64,000 nt of DNA from Brachynemurus nebulosus. Taxonomy: Eukaryota; Arthropoda; Insecta; Neuroptera; Myrmeleontidae. The DNA lies in NCBI GenBank assembly GCA_035578155.1, contig JAPWDM010000002.1, positions 33,693,437 to 33,757,436 of the forward strand. The letters are read 5' to 3'. Below the pieces are notes generated by a model. That model saw nothing but the letters and a program-made list of their open reading frames with translations, did not search any database and was not told the origin of the DNA. The translations under genes and the position numbers were made by a program. Positions 1 through 11,364 of this stretch are shown here, one piece after another (positions within the stretch are counted from its first letter, which is position 1; the number at the start of each line of letters is the position of its first letter).

Positions 1-830
1 TTAATTTGTCATTTTTTGAACTATTTGATATCCGTAAGTATATAATCATAAAGTATGTTTTGTAGTAAGAAGACTGTTGAGGAAATAGTGCAGTGTTCTT
101 AAATCGAATAGGATGTAATTTCAAATAAAATAAATTTATTATGAATTATATTTTTTTTTATATACAGTGAATGTTTTCAGGACAAAATCGCACTGACACA
201 AATTGTCCACATAAAGCGTTTTACCTTTTCTCGACAGTGCTTCAGTTATTTAATGTATTTCAACACAATTTTTTTTAAAAATTTTAACCCATAAAAGTGT
301 CAATAATTTATGAAAAATTTTCCCCAGAGACTTGGTGGACTTGAAGTATTTCTAAAACTATCGGTATCGATATCTACGGAAAGCTCTGATGTGTGTAAAT
401 TAGATATCGAAATTATAGCATTATAGGTACATATGCCTATTTTACCATTTGACGAGTCGCCTGAAATATCATAACCATTATAAGGAACTGGTTGTCTAGA
501 GAATTCCCGAATATCTAATTTAGAAATAGCTTAACTCATAATCATGATAATTTTACGTGAGTTTAATATACATGGGTAATGCACATAATTTATCTCTCCA
601 TTATAAACATAAATCGCTACAAAAGAATTAATTTTTTACATTTTATATACACAAATCGATGGCAATTTAACATAAATAGTTCAACAACAGTAGAATATAT
701 AAAATGTAATTGGCATCCTAACATAGTGTCTTACAGAATACCAAATTTTTAACATTCTGTTAAAAACAATTTTACAGAGCTCTGTACTGCAAAATAACAG
801 TCTGTAATAATGTAGTTACAGCATCGACCC
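1..830. other. AT-rich tract, nothing identified
   Basis: Unique-looking AT-rich DNA with short homopolymer runs. I see no open frame of note, no terminal repeats and no clear similarity to other parts of the window. Confidence 0.4.
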
Positions 831-832
831 AT

Positions 833-2390
833 AAGGCAAGCGCGTGTTAGGGTCAAGGTTTGCACGTACAGTACGCTTCAAAAAGTGATCGAAGTGATCG
901 GATACCTTTTTGGTCAGGGGGTCTACACTTTTGACACGGTAGTGTACGAAAAATAGGGTACTTGACTGCAATTGAAAAATGATTCTAAATGCTTTGTTCT
1001 TACGTAGAAATTAGTTAATTTTTGTTAAATTTTTTAAAAATCTTGAAAAAACCACCGTTTAATTTTAAATGAACAAATTGGCGCGAAAAACGACTTGTCG
1101 TAGTGACGTATGCAATGACGTCACAATTTGACTCAAACTGATGTCGCTTTCATTCATGTCAACACGGTACACAGTGTCATGTCAAATTTTTACACAATAT
1201 TTAGCATTCATCATACTCATTTTTAGTGGTATTTACAACTTTTTACCTTGTTATCTTCTTCATTTGCAGCTAGTGTAACAAAATATGTTCTGGATTTTTA
1301 TTTTATCTCAAGCAAATTTTACACTTAACAGTACAGATGATCCCCTCTGGTTTCATTTGGATGTAACCAATAGCATCATCACCGTAAAATTTTCATAAAG
1401 CCCTCCAAGTATTAAAATGCACTTTAAGAAAACAGTTTTAACGTAACTTTAAAATTGTAGCAAAAATAAAAGCATTTTTAACATAATATTTACAAGTTGA
1501 TAAAGATATTTTACATACTAAGTGACGGTGTATTTCTTCCATCAATATAATTTGAGTGCAAAATTAATTACAAACCAAAAAATTCAAAATAAATTACAAC
1601 CAAAAACAACTTTCACTTGGTCAATTAGAATTGTGAAAATGTCAATGTGAAATGCAATTTGTAACTATGGTAATAATAATATTTGTTAAAAAAAAATGAC
1701 GTCATTTTCAAATACCACCGCGTTTTTAGTCATTTAAATGAAGGCTAAAAATTTGTAATTTTCAAAATGGAATTTTAAATAACTAGAGAATATTTTTATT
1801 TGTCACTGCTAAAATTGAATATATTTAAGGATAATACATAAAATTATTTCACATTTAAAACAAATTTTGAATACAGTCAAGTACCGTATTTAAGTACAGT
1901 ACGGTGTCAAAAGTTTGGGGCCACCCCGAGTTAGGGTATTCCCCACATTTTGTCGCGGTAGTGTACCCCATCTATCAAAATTGTGGCCTAAAATTCAGTC
2001 TGCGCATGCGTCGTATACTAAAATTCAGTCTGCGCATGCGTTAGGTTTGCATTCAAAAACTATGGCGGGTAATGGGTTAACACAAATCAAAATCGTCATG
2101 AATAAATTGTGATGACGCATAATGTGTTAACTTGAATTTATTTTGTCGAAGTGATGATTACTCATGACTTATGAATTTCAAGGCCAACAGTATGAGCGCG
2201 TGTGGGGGTCAAATGTCAACAACAAATTTGATACATGTACTCGGTACGTGCCGGGTCAAAGGTCAATCCATACACGAGGTACAGTAGGACCCCAAACAAC
2301 ACGGTTCTTAACACCGTCAAGAAGTAGTCCGGAAAAATTGGGGTTTTACTGTGTCATCTAATATGTTGTGTCATCTAATAGTCAACTAAT
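833..2390. repeat. Diverged copy of the 17.8-19.5 kb foldback family, with internal insertion
   Basis: Two blocks (about 833-955 and 1887-2370) match the right half of the foldback element at 17807-19483 in the same order. Shared landmarks are the 'cagtacgct-caaaaagtgatc' block, 'gtgtcaaaagtttggggcca', 'attcagtctgcgcatgcg' and 'gggtcaaaggtcaatccata'. The two blocks are separated here by a 931-bp insertion that the other copy lacks. The far end (after about 2360) has lost the clean terminus seen in the younger copy. Confidence 0.75.
956..1886. mobile_element. 931-bp TIR element inserted in the older foldback copy
   Basis: The ends are imperfect inverted repeats (GGGTACTTGACTG at 956; CAGTCAAGTACCG ending 1886), with TA on each side. 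At the matching point of the other family copy (about 18913-18925) the sequence runs through without it, so that copy is close to an empty site. A TA duplication and short TIRs fit a Tc1/mariner-type MITE, but the family is inferred. No coding potential is visible inside. Confidence 0.6.
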
Positions 2391-2534
2391 ATAAGTTTTG
2401 GATATTTGTACTTCTTGAATATATTATAAACCTTACAATCAAAACAATATTATATAACTGAAAAGTACATTTATTGATACATAAGTTATAAACTTAATTT
2501 AGCTTAAAAGCCTATTTTAGAATAAAATAATCAT

Positions 2535-3763
2535 AATGACCTTTGGTTCACTTTTGCACCACTTGTAGTAAGCATCAAATAATTAAACTTTAATATTATG
2601 TAATATTATGTCCACGGACCTTTTGCCTTTCGAACAGCATGTGATCGTTTTTTAACACTTCTAACAAGTTTTTTCGCAGTAATCAGGTGAGATTTTGTAC
2701 CACTGTTCCTGTACATCTTCCCATAAAACATGTAAATTAGTTTATTCAGATATGATCATAATTTTTCAAGAGGATTGAGATCAGGGCTTTGAGGTGACCA
2801 CATCAGGACTTTGTATTTTTGTTTACTTAACCAATTTTTTACTAATTTCTAGGTATGTTTCGGATCGTTGTCATGTTAAAATATTATTTCATCTTCTGGA
2901 TAGGGTATGTTTTCGACTGTTTCTGTTAAATATATCCTGGGAATATTATAGTCAAATTTTTTGTTCATATTACCATAAATCCTATGAATTAGCCCTGCAG
3001 CAAATACTGAAAAACAGCCACACAACTTGACGTTACTACCACCATGCTTTATCGTTTGATTGTAATCCTTTGGTTGTCTTGATTCTTTAGTTCTTTTCCA
3101 ATTCCACTGGCGAGTGGTGACCATCTGTACTGTATCAATTAATTTTAATCTCATCTGACCAAAATTACCTTCATCCGATTATCATTATCCCATTTGATAT
3201 ATTCTTTTACAAAAATTTTCTAGCTTTAATATATATTTTTTTTAGTGAGAAGTGGTTTCTTTTTCTTTCGACAGCTCGGAACTTTGTGGAATGTAATGCC
3301 CGACGAACTGTCTACTTACTTACTGACTTGCCAACGTCTCTCTGTTAAAGTCTGGTTGCCTCAAAAGCCGAAGATGCTTCAACGGAAGCCAAATAATAAC
3401 TCTTCTAATATCTTCACCTGATAGTTTTTTTTCGACCACCAACATTTTTCTCTACTAGTAAATTACATTTCCTTCGAATTCTTGGTACTGTCGATTGGCT
3501 AATATGAAATTTCCGAGCGCTATATCTTGTAGACTGTCTACTTCCCAATAATTCAATCACAATCAGATACATTATTGTAAATTAAAAACAAATGTAACTT
3601 TATTCATTAGCTATGGCACACTGATTTAAACTGAGAATAAGTCGATGCTGTATTGTTTGTTTAGACTACACTCAATCTGTATGGACGTGTCTTTATCGCC
3701 TAGAAAACTCAGTGTTAGCACAAATAGAAATGTGATGCAAAAGTGAGTCAGAGAAAAAGATTA
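2535..3763 (-). mobile_element. Tc1-like DNA transposon relic
   Basis: About 1.23 kb, the usual size for Tc1 elements. The likely TIRs pair 'ttcacttttgcaccac' near 2547 with 'gtgatgcaaaagtgag' near 3732. The minus strand inside reads as a decayed Tc1 transposase (see the pseudogene entry). The ends are imperfect and the exact termini are uncertain by a few bases. Confidence 0.75.
2750..3560 (-). pseudogene. Tc1-family transposase, degraded
   Basis: On the minus strand the best-preserved stretch (3154-2876) contains IKHGGSNVKLCGCFS, then GLIHRIYGNMNKKF. This matches the catalytic-core signature of Tc1 transposases, where VKHGGGxxMVWGCFS precedes the second acidic residue. Further along the same strand, about 2800-2755 reads WSPQSPDLNPLEKL, the conserved region around the last catalytic residue. 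The N-terminal DNA-binding part (about 3560-3300) is recognisable only in scraps, with stops and frame changes. The gene is broken and cannot encode a working DDE enzyme. It lies wholly within the inverted repeats at 2535-3763. Confidence 0.8.
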
Positions 3764-3795
3764 ATGCATATTCAAAATAAATAGATATTAGTATA

Positions 3796-3922
3796 TTATT
3801 CAACAAGCTGGTAATGGTAGCTATTACTCACGAAGATGAAATTGGGACACGAGCCGAGTTTACGAGGCGAGTGTCGTAATGCATCTGAGTGAGTAATAAC
3901 CATTACAAGCGAGTTGAATACG
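3796..3922. repeat. Short imperfect palindrome
   Basis: Two arms of about 50 bp (around 3799-3850 and 3868-3921) pair through 'gctattactcac' against 'gtgagtaata' and 'tggtaatgg' against 'ccattaca'. It could be a small MITE or the end of a larger one. No coding frame is present. Confidence 0.55.
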
Positions 3923-4198
3923 ATGTTTTTTCTACGACTTTTTTTTTATTTTGAATTAAATAAAATTGAATATAAATTTTAAATTAAAAGAATACAATTT
4001 GTAATCTGTCTCTAATTTCACTAAATGCTTATATATGTACAAACGATGGAAACAAAATACAAACTACTTTGTTTACTTTGACGTTACTACGCAACATATA
4101 TGAAATTAAAAATTGATACATATATCATACACAAAACAAATGCCGGCGCATTGAATAATGGTTAATACGGTGATTTCATTTTATGGTGAGTATATATT

Positions 4199-4787
4199 AG
4201 GGTGAGTTTTCGGGAGTTGCCATTTTGATTACTGCCAAACCGTTGATTTAATTGAAAAATTCTTCAAATAAGAGTTGTAGATATCGACGGTGGCAACCGA
4301 TTGCTGTAGTCAGGAGCTTTATAGCCCTTATGGTTTTCGAGTTATGATACAAAATTATAGATTTTTAAGTGAGACAATATGTTAATTTTTCGATAAAACT
4401 GATCTAATGTATCAATTAAAAATATAAATATTGAGCTAATATCTTTTTAAATTACGTAAAATCCTAATCGTTTGCAAATACTTGAGTATGAAATTTAAAA
4501 GTGTGATTATTAAAACGAAATTACTATAATATGGGATAAAACAATGAAAATTTGAGTGTTACTGGTAGTTTTGAATCATAAACAAATTTTTGAAAAAATT
4601 TTAATCATAGATTTCCGTTTAAAATACTATAAGTTAGTATCATAACCCGAAAACCATTACAGCTATAAAGCTCCTGACTATAGCAATCGGTTGTCTCCGT
4701 CAATATCTGCAACGTTCATTCGAACAATTTTTCGATTAAATCAACGGTTTGGCTGTAACCAAAATGGCAACTCTCGAGAAACTCACG

Positions 4788-4789
<2 letters not shown>
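4199..4789. mobile_element. Foldback MITE with about 165-bp arms
   Basis: The left arm (4199-4368) and right arm (4626-4789) are long inverted repeats. Landmarks are GAGTTGCCATTTTG / CAAAATGGCAACTC and GTCAGGAGCTTTATAG / CTATAAAGCTCCTGAC. The element is flanked by TATA-rich sequence, and the right end abuts a 143-bp (TA)n tract. This suggests insertion at TA with later expansion of the repeat. It is non-coding. Confidence 0.8.
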
Positions 4790-4860
<71 letters not shown>

Positions 4861-4871
4861 TATATGTATCG

Positions 4872-4931
<60 letters not shown>
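4789..4931. repeat. (TA)n microsatellite
   Basis: A TA dinucleotide tract, interrupted around 4854-4880 by CATA/GTATCG variants. It begins exactly at the right end of the foldback MITE. Confidence 0.95.
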
Positions 4932-4933
<2 letters not shown>

Positions 4934-5140
4934 GGTAACATTGTAATATTGAACAATATAATTAAAGATCATTTCACGAGGATTGACCGTTCAAAAATAG
5001 GTACCTTTCTAAGTGGATGAGGTTATCTGCTAAAATAGGTGAAGTCGGCAGTAGTAGTACTGACTCAAGAAGAAAGTATTCCAGTCGAGCCATAATATTA
5101 TTATTTGGAATTGGTTAAATTCTAATTTTTAACACCCTTA

Positions 5141-5455
5141 CTCTAGATTGGTTGATTCACAATTCGTTATTTAGTTAACAATTCTGCGAATTTACAAAAA
5201 AAGACACGATTATTTCCGCTTAGCTTTGTTTCTATCGATTGCCTATTTTCTCTTCTTTACTAACAGGAACAATACTGTTAACAGAAATAACCTGCAGACG
5301 CTAATTGTTAAAATATTTTCTTATGATTGGCTACATAGAAATTCATTGTTTAATTGATAATTCTCAGTATTCTCAAAAAAAGACAGGCTATTTTTGTTCA
5401 ACTTTGATATCATGCATTGCGTATTTTCCATTCTTTATTAACAGAGTGTAGCTTT
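5141..5455 (+). repeat. Two-copy degenerate direct repeat
   Basis: A block at 5141-5280 ('gattggttgattcacaattc' to 'ttctttactaacag') recurs at about 5322-5450 ('gattggctacatagaaattc' to 'ttctttattaacag'). Both contain 'aaaaaaagaca' and 'gattgcctattttc'-like segments. The copies are moderately diverged and carry no frame. Confidence 0.55.
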
Positions 5456-5694
5456 CGTAGGAATTTCGTTCTCTTCTTCTGTTATTATTATTATACGAGT
5501 GATTGTCAAAAAGTGTCTACCAGTTTAATGTTTTGTAATTTTATTAAGTTTTGGTGTTTAGCTAAATTAACAATTTTCATGTAAATAGTGCTAAATAATA
5601 AATAATAATTACTTTTTTTACAATAATTTTCATTTGGACTACCTGTACAGCTTAAAATATTTCATAAAAAAAATTTTATATAATTACTTATATC

Positions 5695-6063
5695 TATATC
5701 GAGCCATTACCGCCATTTTAGCGTAACCGACAAATATCAAATTTTACAGGAGAAGGATTTTTTAAATATTTGTATGGCGCTTGCGATATTTCTGCTGTCT
5801 TAATTTTATTACGCCTGAGCGTATTATTCCTATTATTTTATTAACCTTACGATAAAGATGGTTATTGTCGGTTACGCTAAAATGTGAAAATGTGTTGTAT
5901 TAACGATAAACTACGCAGTTGCTATAACTCGTTTATTAAGGAATTTTGGAGAAAAACGTTAACACTGTTTGGTCGGTTACAGTTTAAAATATTGCCTGCA
6001 ATAAAAATCTCAATTTCGATAAAAGTGTCGCTTACGATAAATTGGCGGTAGTGGTTCGATATA
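5695..6063. mobile_element. Small MITE with TCGARCCAYTACCGCC TIRs
   Basis: The left end reads TCGAGCCATTACCGCC and the right end is GGCGGTAGTGGTTCGA, each flanked by TATA. An internal inverted pair ('tagcgtaaccgaca' near 5719 and 'tgtcggttacgcta' near 5867) gives further fold-back potential. It is about 370 bp and non-coding. The family is not recognised. Confidence 0.6.
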
Positions 6064-6279
6064 AAAATCGATTTTCATTTATTTCGTGAATAAATATCAC
6101 TTTTAACATACTAGTCCAAGCTCCGACAGCACAACATTATACCTGATAAAACACCTCAAATTAAAAAAGCTAAGTCGATAGTAACTAATGCCAACAATAG
6201 GAAATGCCCGCCAGACCCTGAAATTTTTGTTAAATTTTATTTTTAAAAAATTTTTGAAATGGCCGATAAAACGTCAAAT

Positions 6280-6445
6280 CTACCTCACATAACACCTTGC
6301 TGAAATTTACATAAGCTATAGCAAATTATATATATTTTACTGAAGAATCGGTCTGTCTGGCTTATTTTGTTAATTATGGTCTGACAGACCTATTTTAATT
6401 AGTGAAAATTTTAGGCAAATCTACCTCACGTAACACCCTCAATTT
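6280..6445 (+). repeat. Short repeated motif and small hairpin
   Basis: The motif CAAATCTACCTCAC(A/G)TAACACC occurs twice in direct orientation, near 6278 and 6417. Between them lies a GGTCTGTC / GACAGACC inverted pair (6344-6385). The function is unknown. Confidence 0.4.
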
Positions 6446-6735
6446 TTTTTTGTTTTAATTAAAAGCTTTTGGTATTGTTTACGTATTAAAATTGGAATGT
6501 CTAATATAAAACGTTATTAACCATGCCAGACTTAACCTCAAATATTCAGCCTTCACGTATCAAATTGATTGCTGTTGGAAGCAACGTTATCTTTAAAAGT
6601 ATGTTTTTTTTTTATTCTTGAAACTCGTAGAATGCTACACAACGGGTTTGAACTACTGAATTTAATAAAAAATTGAACTGCTGAAATTTAATATTAATAG
6701 ATTTGAGAGTTACTTTATAGTATTCTATATTTGTA

Positions 6736-6891
6736 AATAATAAACAAATATTTTACTTCGCAAAATATCACTTTTATTTTTGAAACTTTGACAATTGTTT
6801 GTAAATTAAGTGACGGTATTGTCACAGTTTCAAAAATAAAAGTGGTATTTTGCGAAGGTATAATATTTGTTTATTATTTACTGCGACTAAA
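6736..6891. repeat. Palindromic MITE, about 156 bp
   Basis: Arms around 6736-6788 and 6834-6891 pair almost completely ('cttcgcaaaatatcactttt' against 'aaaagtggtattttgcgaag'; 'aataataaacaaatat' against 'atatttgtttattatt'). The loop is about 45 bp. It abuts the left end of the Merlin-like element. Confidence 0.75.
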
Positions 6892-8530
6892 ATATTTGTA
6901 ATAACTTTCATCTACGTGATTGGCTTACTTTAATTAGTTGCATCTATATAAGTAGTGTTAAGAAAAACTGCTAAAATCAAATTAATAAATTATTGCTAAT
7001 AATTTGGCAAAGCAATTATTTTATTTGTTAAAAGAACTAATACTATTTTTAAACTGAACTAAGTAGTATTTTTGAATTCTTAGTTGAATTTTTCTGAAAT
7101 ATACCTACATAGGATGGACGCAGAGAAGAATAAATAACTTGTTGTACATTCTCAAACAATCATATTTTAAATTAAATACCTCAACATTATGTTAATATTT
7201 TATATTAGGTAAAAGATATTAGATTCATGATGTACCAGTAGAAACTTCTTGGAGAAAGAGTCAGTAAAAATGGAACTCTTTTTTATGGAACAAAAGTTCC
7301 CATTAAAATATTTATTTTAGTATTAGCTGGTTGGATATTGAGGTAACCGACCAAAAGTATACATTTGAAAGTAGTGCTCTCAAATAAGTCAGTTGCAAAA
7401 ATATTAGACAAATTCTGAAATCTTTTAGAAGTTTGGTTAATGAAAACTAGTTCTAAAATATGCGGTGTGAAGGTGAACAGGATAGTGGAAGTAGATGAAA
7501 GTGCGTTTGGTAGTAGTAGAGTACGCATAACTTAAACAAAATTGGCAGTGGATAGGATAGAACGAGAGACGAAAAAGCGATTTTTAATGGCGGTACAAAA
7601 ACCGGGGAGTACTACCCTTACCAAGGTTATTTAAGATTTTATAGAACCTGGAACCTGGTGGAGGGATTACAATACAAATATTATAGAACATTTAGAATTT
7701 TCGCACTTTACAGTTAACCACAGGAGAAATTTTGGGAACGCTCTTAATCCAAATATTCATACTCAAAATACTGAAGCAAACTGGTAAAAAATTAAGAGGG
7801 GATATGAGACAAAGGATTGGAAGAATGTCTAGTTCTAAAATTGCAACCTATTTAATTGAATACATGTGGATACGTCTTCATACTACAAATGACTAGCTAT
7901 TTTCTGATTTAATTATTAAGAAAGCAGTTAATTACTCTTATACCTACTGTTTAATTACCGTATTACCTTATTACCATCACTACCGTGCTACCTTATTACC
8001 TATTCATTTATTCCTACCTACATTTTACTTATCCTATTATTCTTTGATTATTTTCATATTCTTGGGAAAATTGATAAGGCTTTACGAGCCGCTAAACTAC
8101 AATAATTTGATGCATAGAATTACTTTTACATATGTATCATATTTATATGGTTGGTGGTTCGTATAGGGTATGTTCTATGATACATTACGAATTTTCATAT
8201 TCTGAGTTAAGAATAATAAATATTTTAAATACGATCCTTATATAATGAAATATTATAAATTACCTTATTATTTATTTAATTTATTAACAACAAATTATTT
8301 ATTCTTGTCTGCGTCCATCCCATGTAGGTATATTTCAGAAAAATTCAACTAAGAATTCAAAAATACTAATTCAGTTTAAAAACAGTATTAGCTCTTTTAA
8401 CAAATAAAATAATTGCAAATTTAAATTAATTTGATTTTAGCATTTTTTTTAGCACTACTTATACAGATACAACTAATTTAAGTAAAGCAATCACGTACAT
8501 TAAATTTATGGCAAATATATTAATTTCAGT
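6885..8530 (+). mobile_element. Merlin-family DNA transposon relic with long TIRs
   Basis: Inverted repeats of roughly 240 bp (about 6900-7145 and 8288-8515) enclose a decayed transposase. Landmarks are TACGTGATTG / CAATCACGTA near the ends and 'aatatacctacatagg' / 'catgtaggtatatt' near the inner limits. The outermost bases are uncertain, and I could not find a clean 8-9 bp target duplication. The Merlin assignment rests on the enclosed coding relic. Confidence 0.75.
7215..7900 (+). pseudogene. Merlin (IS1016/IS1595-type) transposase, degraded
   Basis: The plus strand translates, across stops and at least one frame change, into the ordered signatures of this transposase family. First comes KNGTLFYGTKVPIK, then IVEVDESAFG around 7470-7505, which holds the first catalytic acidic residue. 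Next are RIERETKKRFLMAV and IEPGTWW around 7550-7655, then SHFTVNHRRNFGN and NIHTQNTEANW around 7695-7785, matching the family's TVNH and HTNxIE blocks. At least four in-frame stops are visible, so the gene is dead. The best-preserved open frames are under 85 codons. Confidence 0.75.
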
Positions 8531-8534
8531 ACTT

Positions 8535-8995
8535 TAATTTTTACCGATTGAATAATCTGGTACACACAGAAAAATTAAGTATGTACTTACATGTGTACAC
8601 GTATTTTAAAAGAAACTTTTTCGTTAAAAAAATGGACTCCTGCTGGGATTAAGGATCAATGTTTAATATTTTATTACAGTCAATCTAATGAATCCATTAT
8701 TTTTACACTAGCCAAAAAATAAAAATAAACATTACCTATTTAGACATAAAAAGCCTAAATGTAATAATGTTAGGATAATTTTATTTTTGTGTTATTACAA
8801 ATAATAGTAAAATAAGGGGATAGCAATTTCTGTCACAAAAATATTATAGGTACATATATTTAACGTATTCAAATGGGCACCATAATTTAGGTATATTGGT
8901 TAAAATTATCGGCTGCGAATGTCAGGCATTATTATAAAGTTAAAAAATTATTTTTTCAATCTTTTTTTTGATACAAATATTTGTATGCATATATA

Positions 8996-9073
<78 letters not shown>

Positions 9074-9300
9074 TTTTAATAAGTGCGGTTTTAAAAACGT
9101 CAACTGTATTCATGTAATCATGTGTGAAAAACTACAGTAGGAATTCATTTAAACTACATTGGTTATAGAAATAAATATATAAAATAAGTAGAACTTATTG
9201 TTGTAACTAAAATTCTAACAATATTATGGTCTGGATTTCTTTGAGCACATCAATTTTAAGGCATAATAGGTTAAAGCCGCTATAGTATTGATCTATTCCA
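8535..9300. other. AT-rich tract with TA microsatellite
   Basis: AT-rich DNA with no coding signal. A broken (TA)n tract lies at about 8990-9071. A hAT-like start CAGTGCTTCCTAGTCTATGG begins near 9300, but no partner end was found. Confidence 0.45.
8990..9071. repeat. (TA)n microsatellite
   Basis: TA repeats with a phase break ('atactatata') near 9029. Confidence 0.9.
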
Positions 9301-9568
9301 GTGCTTCCTAGTCTATGGGTTGTAACTGCAAATGAAGTAACAAAAATTACGTTGAAACATACTGACTCTGGGGTCCTTCATTAGCTCAAAACAAGAAAAA
9401 AAAGCGTTTTTCATTTGTCCGTAGAAATTAGTTTTCAGCCAAATTTCAATAGTTTCAGCTAGGCTGCAGTATAAGGCTGACAATTACTGTACGTACACTA
9501 AGTGGTTTAACTAATTGCAACTATCAAAATCGTTCGACGTCTGTTACAAAGTCTGATAAGTACTTACA

Positions 9569-9802
9569 TAGGAAACTCCCATTACGCAATCCACTGGGAC
9601 CAAATTGCTAAATGAGAAAGTCAAAGATCACGGGCGTCAATGTTTCTGATTTATATATTTGTATGATTTACTGTTACAAACTATTACTTAGACACTAACA
9701 CATTCAAACACATTTGCTTTAAAACACCGAGGGGGTGCCATTATAGACATCTTGTGTGCGACGAAATTGCTAAATGGGAGCGTGCGATAAGGGAGTTTCC
9801 TA
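9569..9802. mobile_element. MITE copy 1 (TAGGAAACTCCC ends)
   Basis: Begins TAGGAAACTCCCAT and ends GGGAGTTTCCTA, flanked by ACA / TGTA. A second copy lies at 52285-52507 in the opposite orientation, and the two align along their whole length. This defines the termini well. It is about 230 bp and non-coding; TA is the likely target duplication. Confidence 0.85.
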
Positions 9803-11145
9803 TGTATTTAATTGCATAATTTAATATTTAACAAAAAAAAACATCGATCCGTGATCTCTTGTTTAATGAATTGATCTATAAATCGATTCACATAAAAAAA
9901 TCCAATTATAGAAACTGTTTTGAAGACAGTTAAATCGATTTAAAATCGAGATCCCTTCACGAAGAAAAATATATCGAATATTTAATGGCCAACAGTAGAT
10001 ATAGATCAAATGTTCTATGGTTATTATTGATTTACATAATAAAGTAGAAGAGTGCCAGCAGTAAAATATGTGTAGGCCCACTGCTGGTAGAATATTTGGA
10101 TCGTGACTAACGTGCAGCCAGATATATGGCAATATATCCAGATATTTGGCAATATCTGAATACATTTTTTTTCTGTTTCTGTTTCAAATTTTGGTTCTGT
10201 CGAAAGATTTTTATAAAAAAAAGAAAACTTTCTAGCAAACACAAATCCGACACGACATTATTTAAGACGGCAAATCCTTTAACTCTTTTTTGTGCATTAT
10301 AATGCATTTCCATTCTATGTGTTTATTAATAGTATGAAATGGCTTTTATAACACTAGGTTATATGTAGCTTGGCAGGTCCGTTAAGTGTATGCTTGACTT
10401 TTTTTTTGTAATATAATGTGTAGATATCTATTATTGTTTCTATTTTTTGATAATTGTGGTGCATATGCTACCTTTAAAACAAAAGCTATAACCCCATAAC
10501 TTTTATGATTTTATGCCACACGTAATTATTACGATATTAGAGAAAAAAAACAAAACAAATTCGGTTATGATGTAGGCAACTAATTAAAGCAATATATTTA
10601 AGGACCGGTCCGACCGGTACGGCTGATCGTTACGTGCCCCGCATTTTGATCGCAAAATGGCACGTGGCACAATGCGGTCAAATTCAACATTTACACCAAA
10701 ACGGGCATGTCATAAAAACTATTTTGATAAAAATACAATAGAACCGGCAAGTGGACAAACGTGTCAAGAATAAAAGGCTTTGAAATTGTAGGCATACAGG
10801 GACATAAAATTATGTATATTTGTAAAAATATTTTTTGTCTATTTACGATACCCAACACGATGTGGTAAGTGATAACAAATTTCCATTTGCATCTTTCAGT
10901 AAAAAGTACCTACCTAAAAAAATTTCTGTTATTTATAAAATTGAGATTTACACCCGTACCATGTTATATCAAAAATTTCATGAAACTATGGAAGTTTCGA
11001 GATTTGTCTTCGAAATTCTAAAAAAAATTTAGTGATGGCAACCCTAATTTCGAAATATATGCTTTGGGGTATGCGTCATGTATAGCCAAAGAATTCATTC
11101 AAGGGTTTGGGACGTTTAACGAAAATGTACAACTTTTAAGCACTT
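9803..11145. other. AT-rich tract, no gene seen
   Basis: Open frames here are short and repeat-like. Around 10600-10690 there is a GC-richer patch with repeated 'ggaccggtccgaccggtacg' and 'cacgtggcac'. A related 'ggtacggctg' occurs near 11970. No element borders could be set. Confidence 0.35.
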
Positions 11146-11153
11146 GGTACATA

Positions 11154-11356
11154 CAGTGGGGTCGCAAGACGAAAATGAGGAGGTGGGTAAGATAATTTTG
11201 CGAGGTCCCCTTTAATTTTGTTTTTGAAATTTCTGTCTTAAAAATTAGGGGACAATCAAAATAGAAAAAAAAAAAAACGAAAAACAGTTACTCGCAACAG
11301 TGAAGTGCGAGGCCGTGAGCGTGGGTCTACATCGCCCACGCCTAGCTACGCCACTG
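11154..11356. mobile_element. hAT-type MITE
   Basis: Termini are CAGTGGGGTCGCAAG at the left and CTAGCTACGCCACTG at the right, the CAGTGGCGTAGCTA-type end typical of hAT elements. The flanks are GGTACATA (11146-11153) and GATACATA (11357-11364), an 8-bp TSD with one difference, as expected for hAT. The 203-bp body is non-coding. Confidence 0.8.
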
Positions 11357-11364
11357 GATACATA

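Noticed and set aside
4691..5020. Open frames rich in Tyr-Ile across the TA tract
   Set aside because: Translations of (TA)n in any frame lack stops; the same applies at 21.1, 28.9, 46.6, 47.2 and 58.2 kb.
9300..9480. hAT element starting CAGTGCTTCC
   Set aside because: No matching terminus or 8-bp duplication found.
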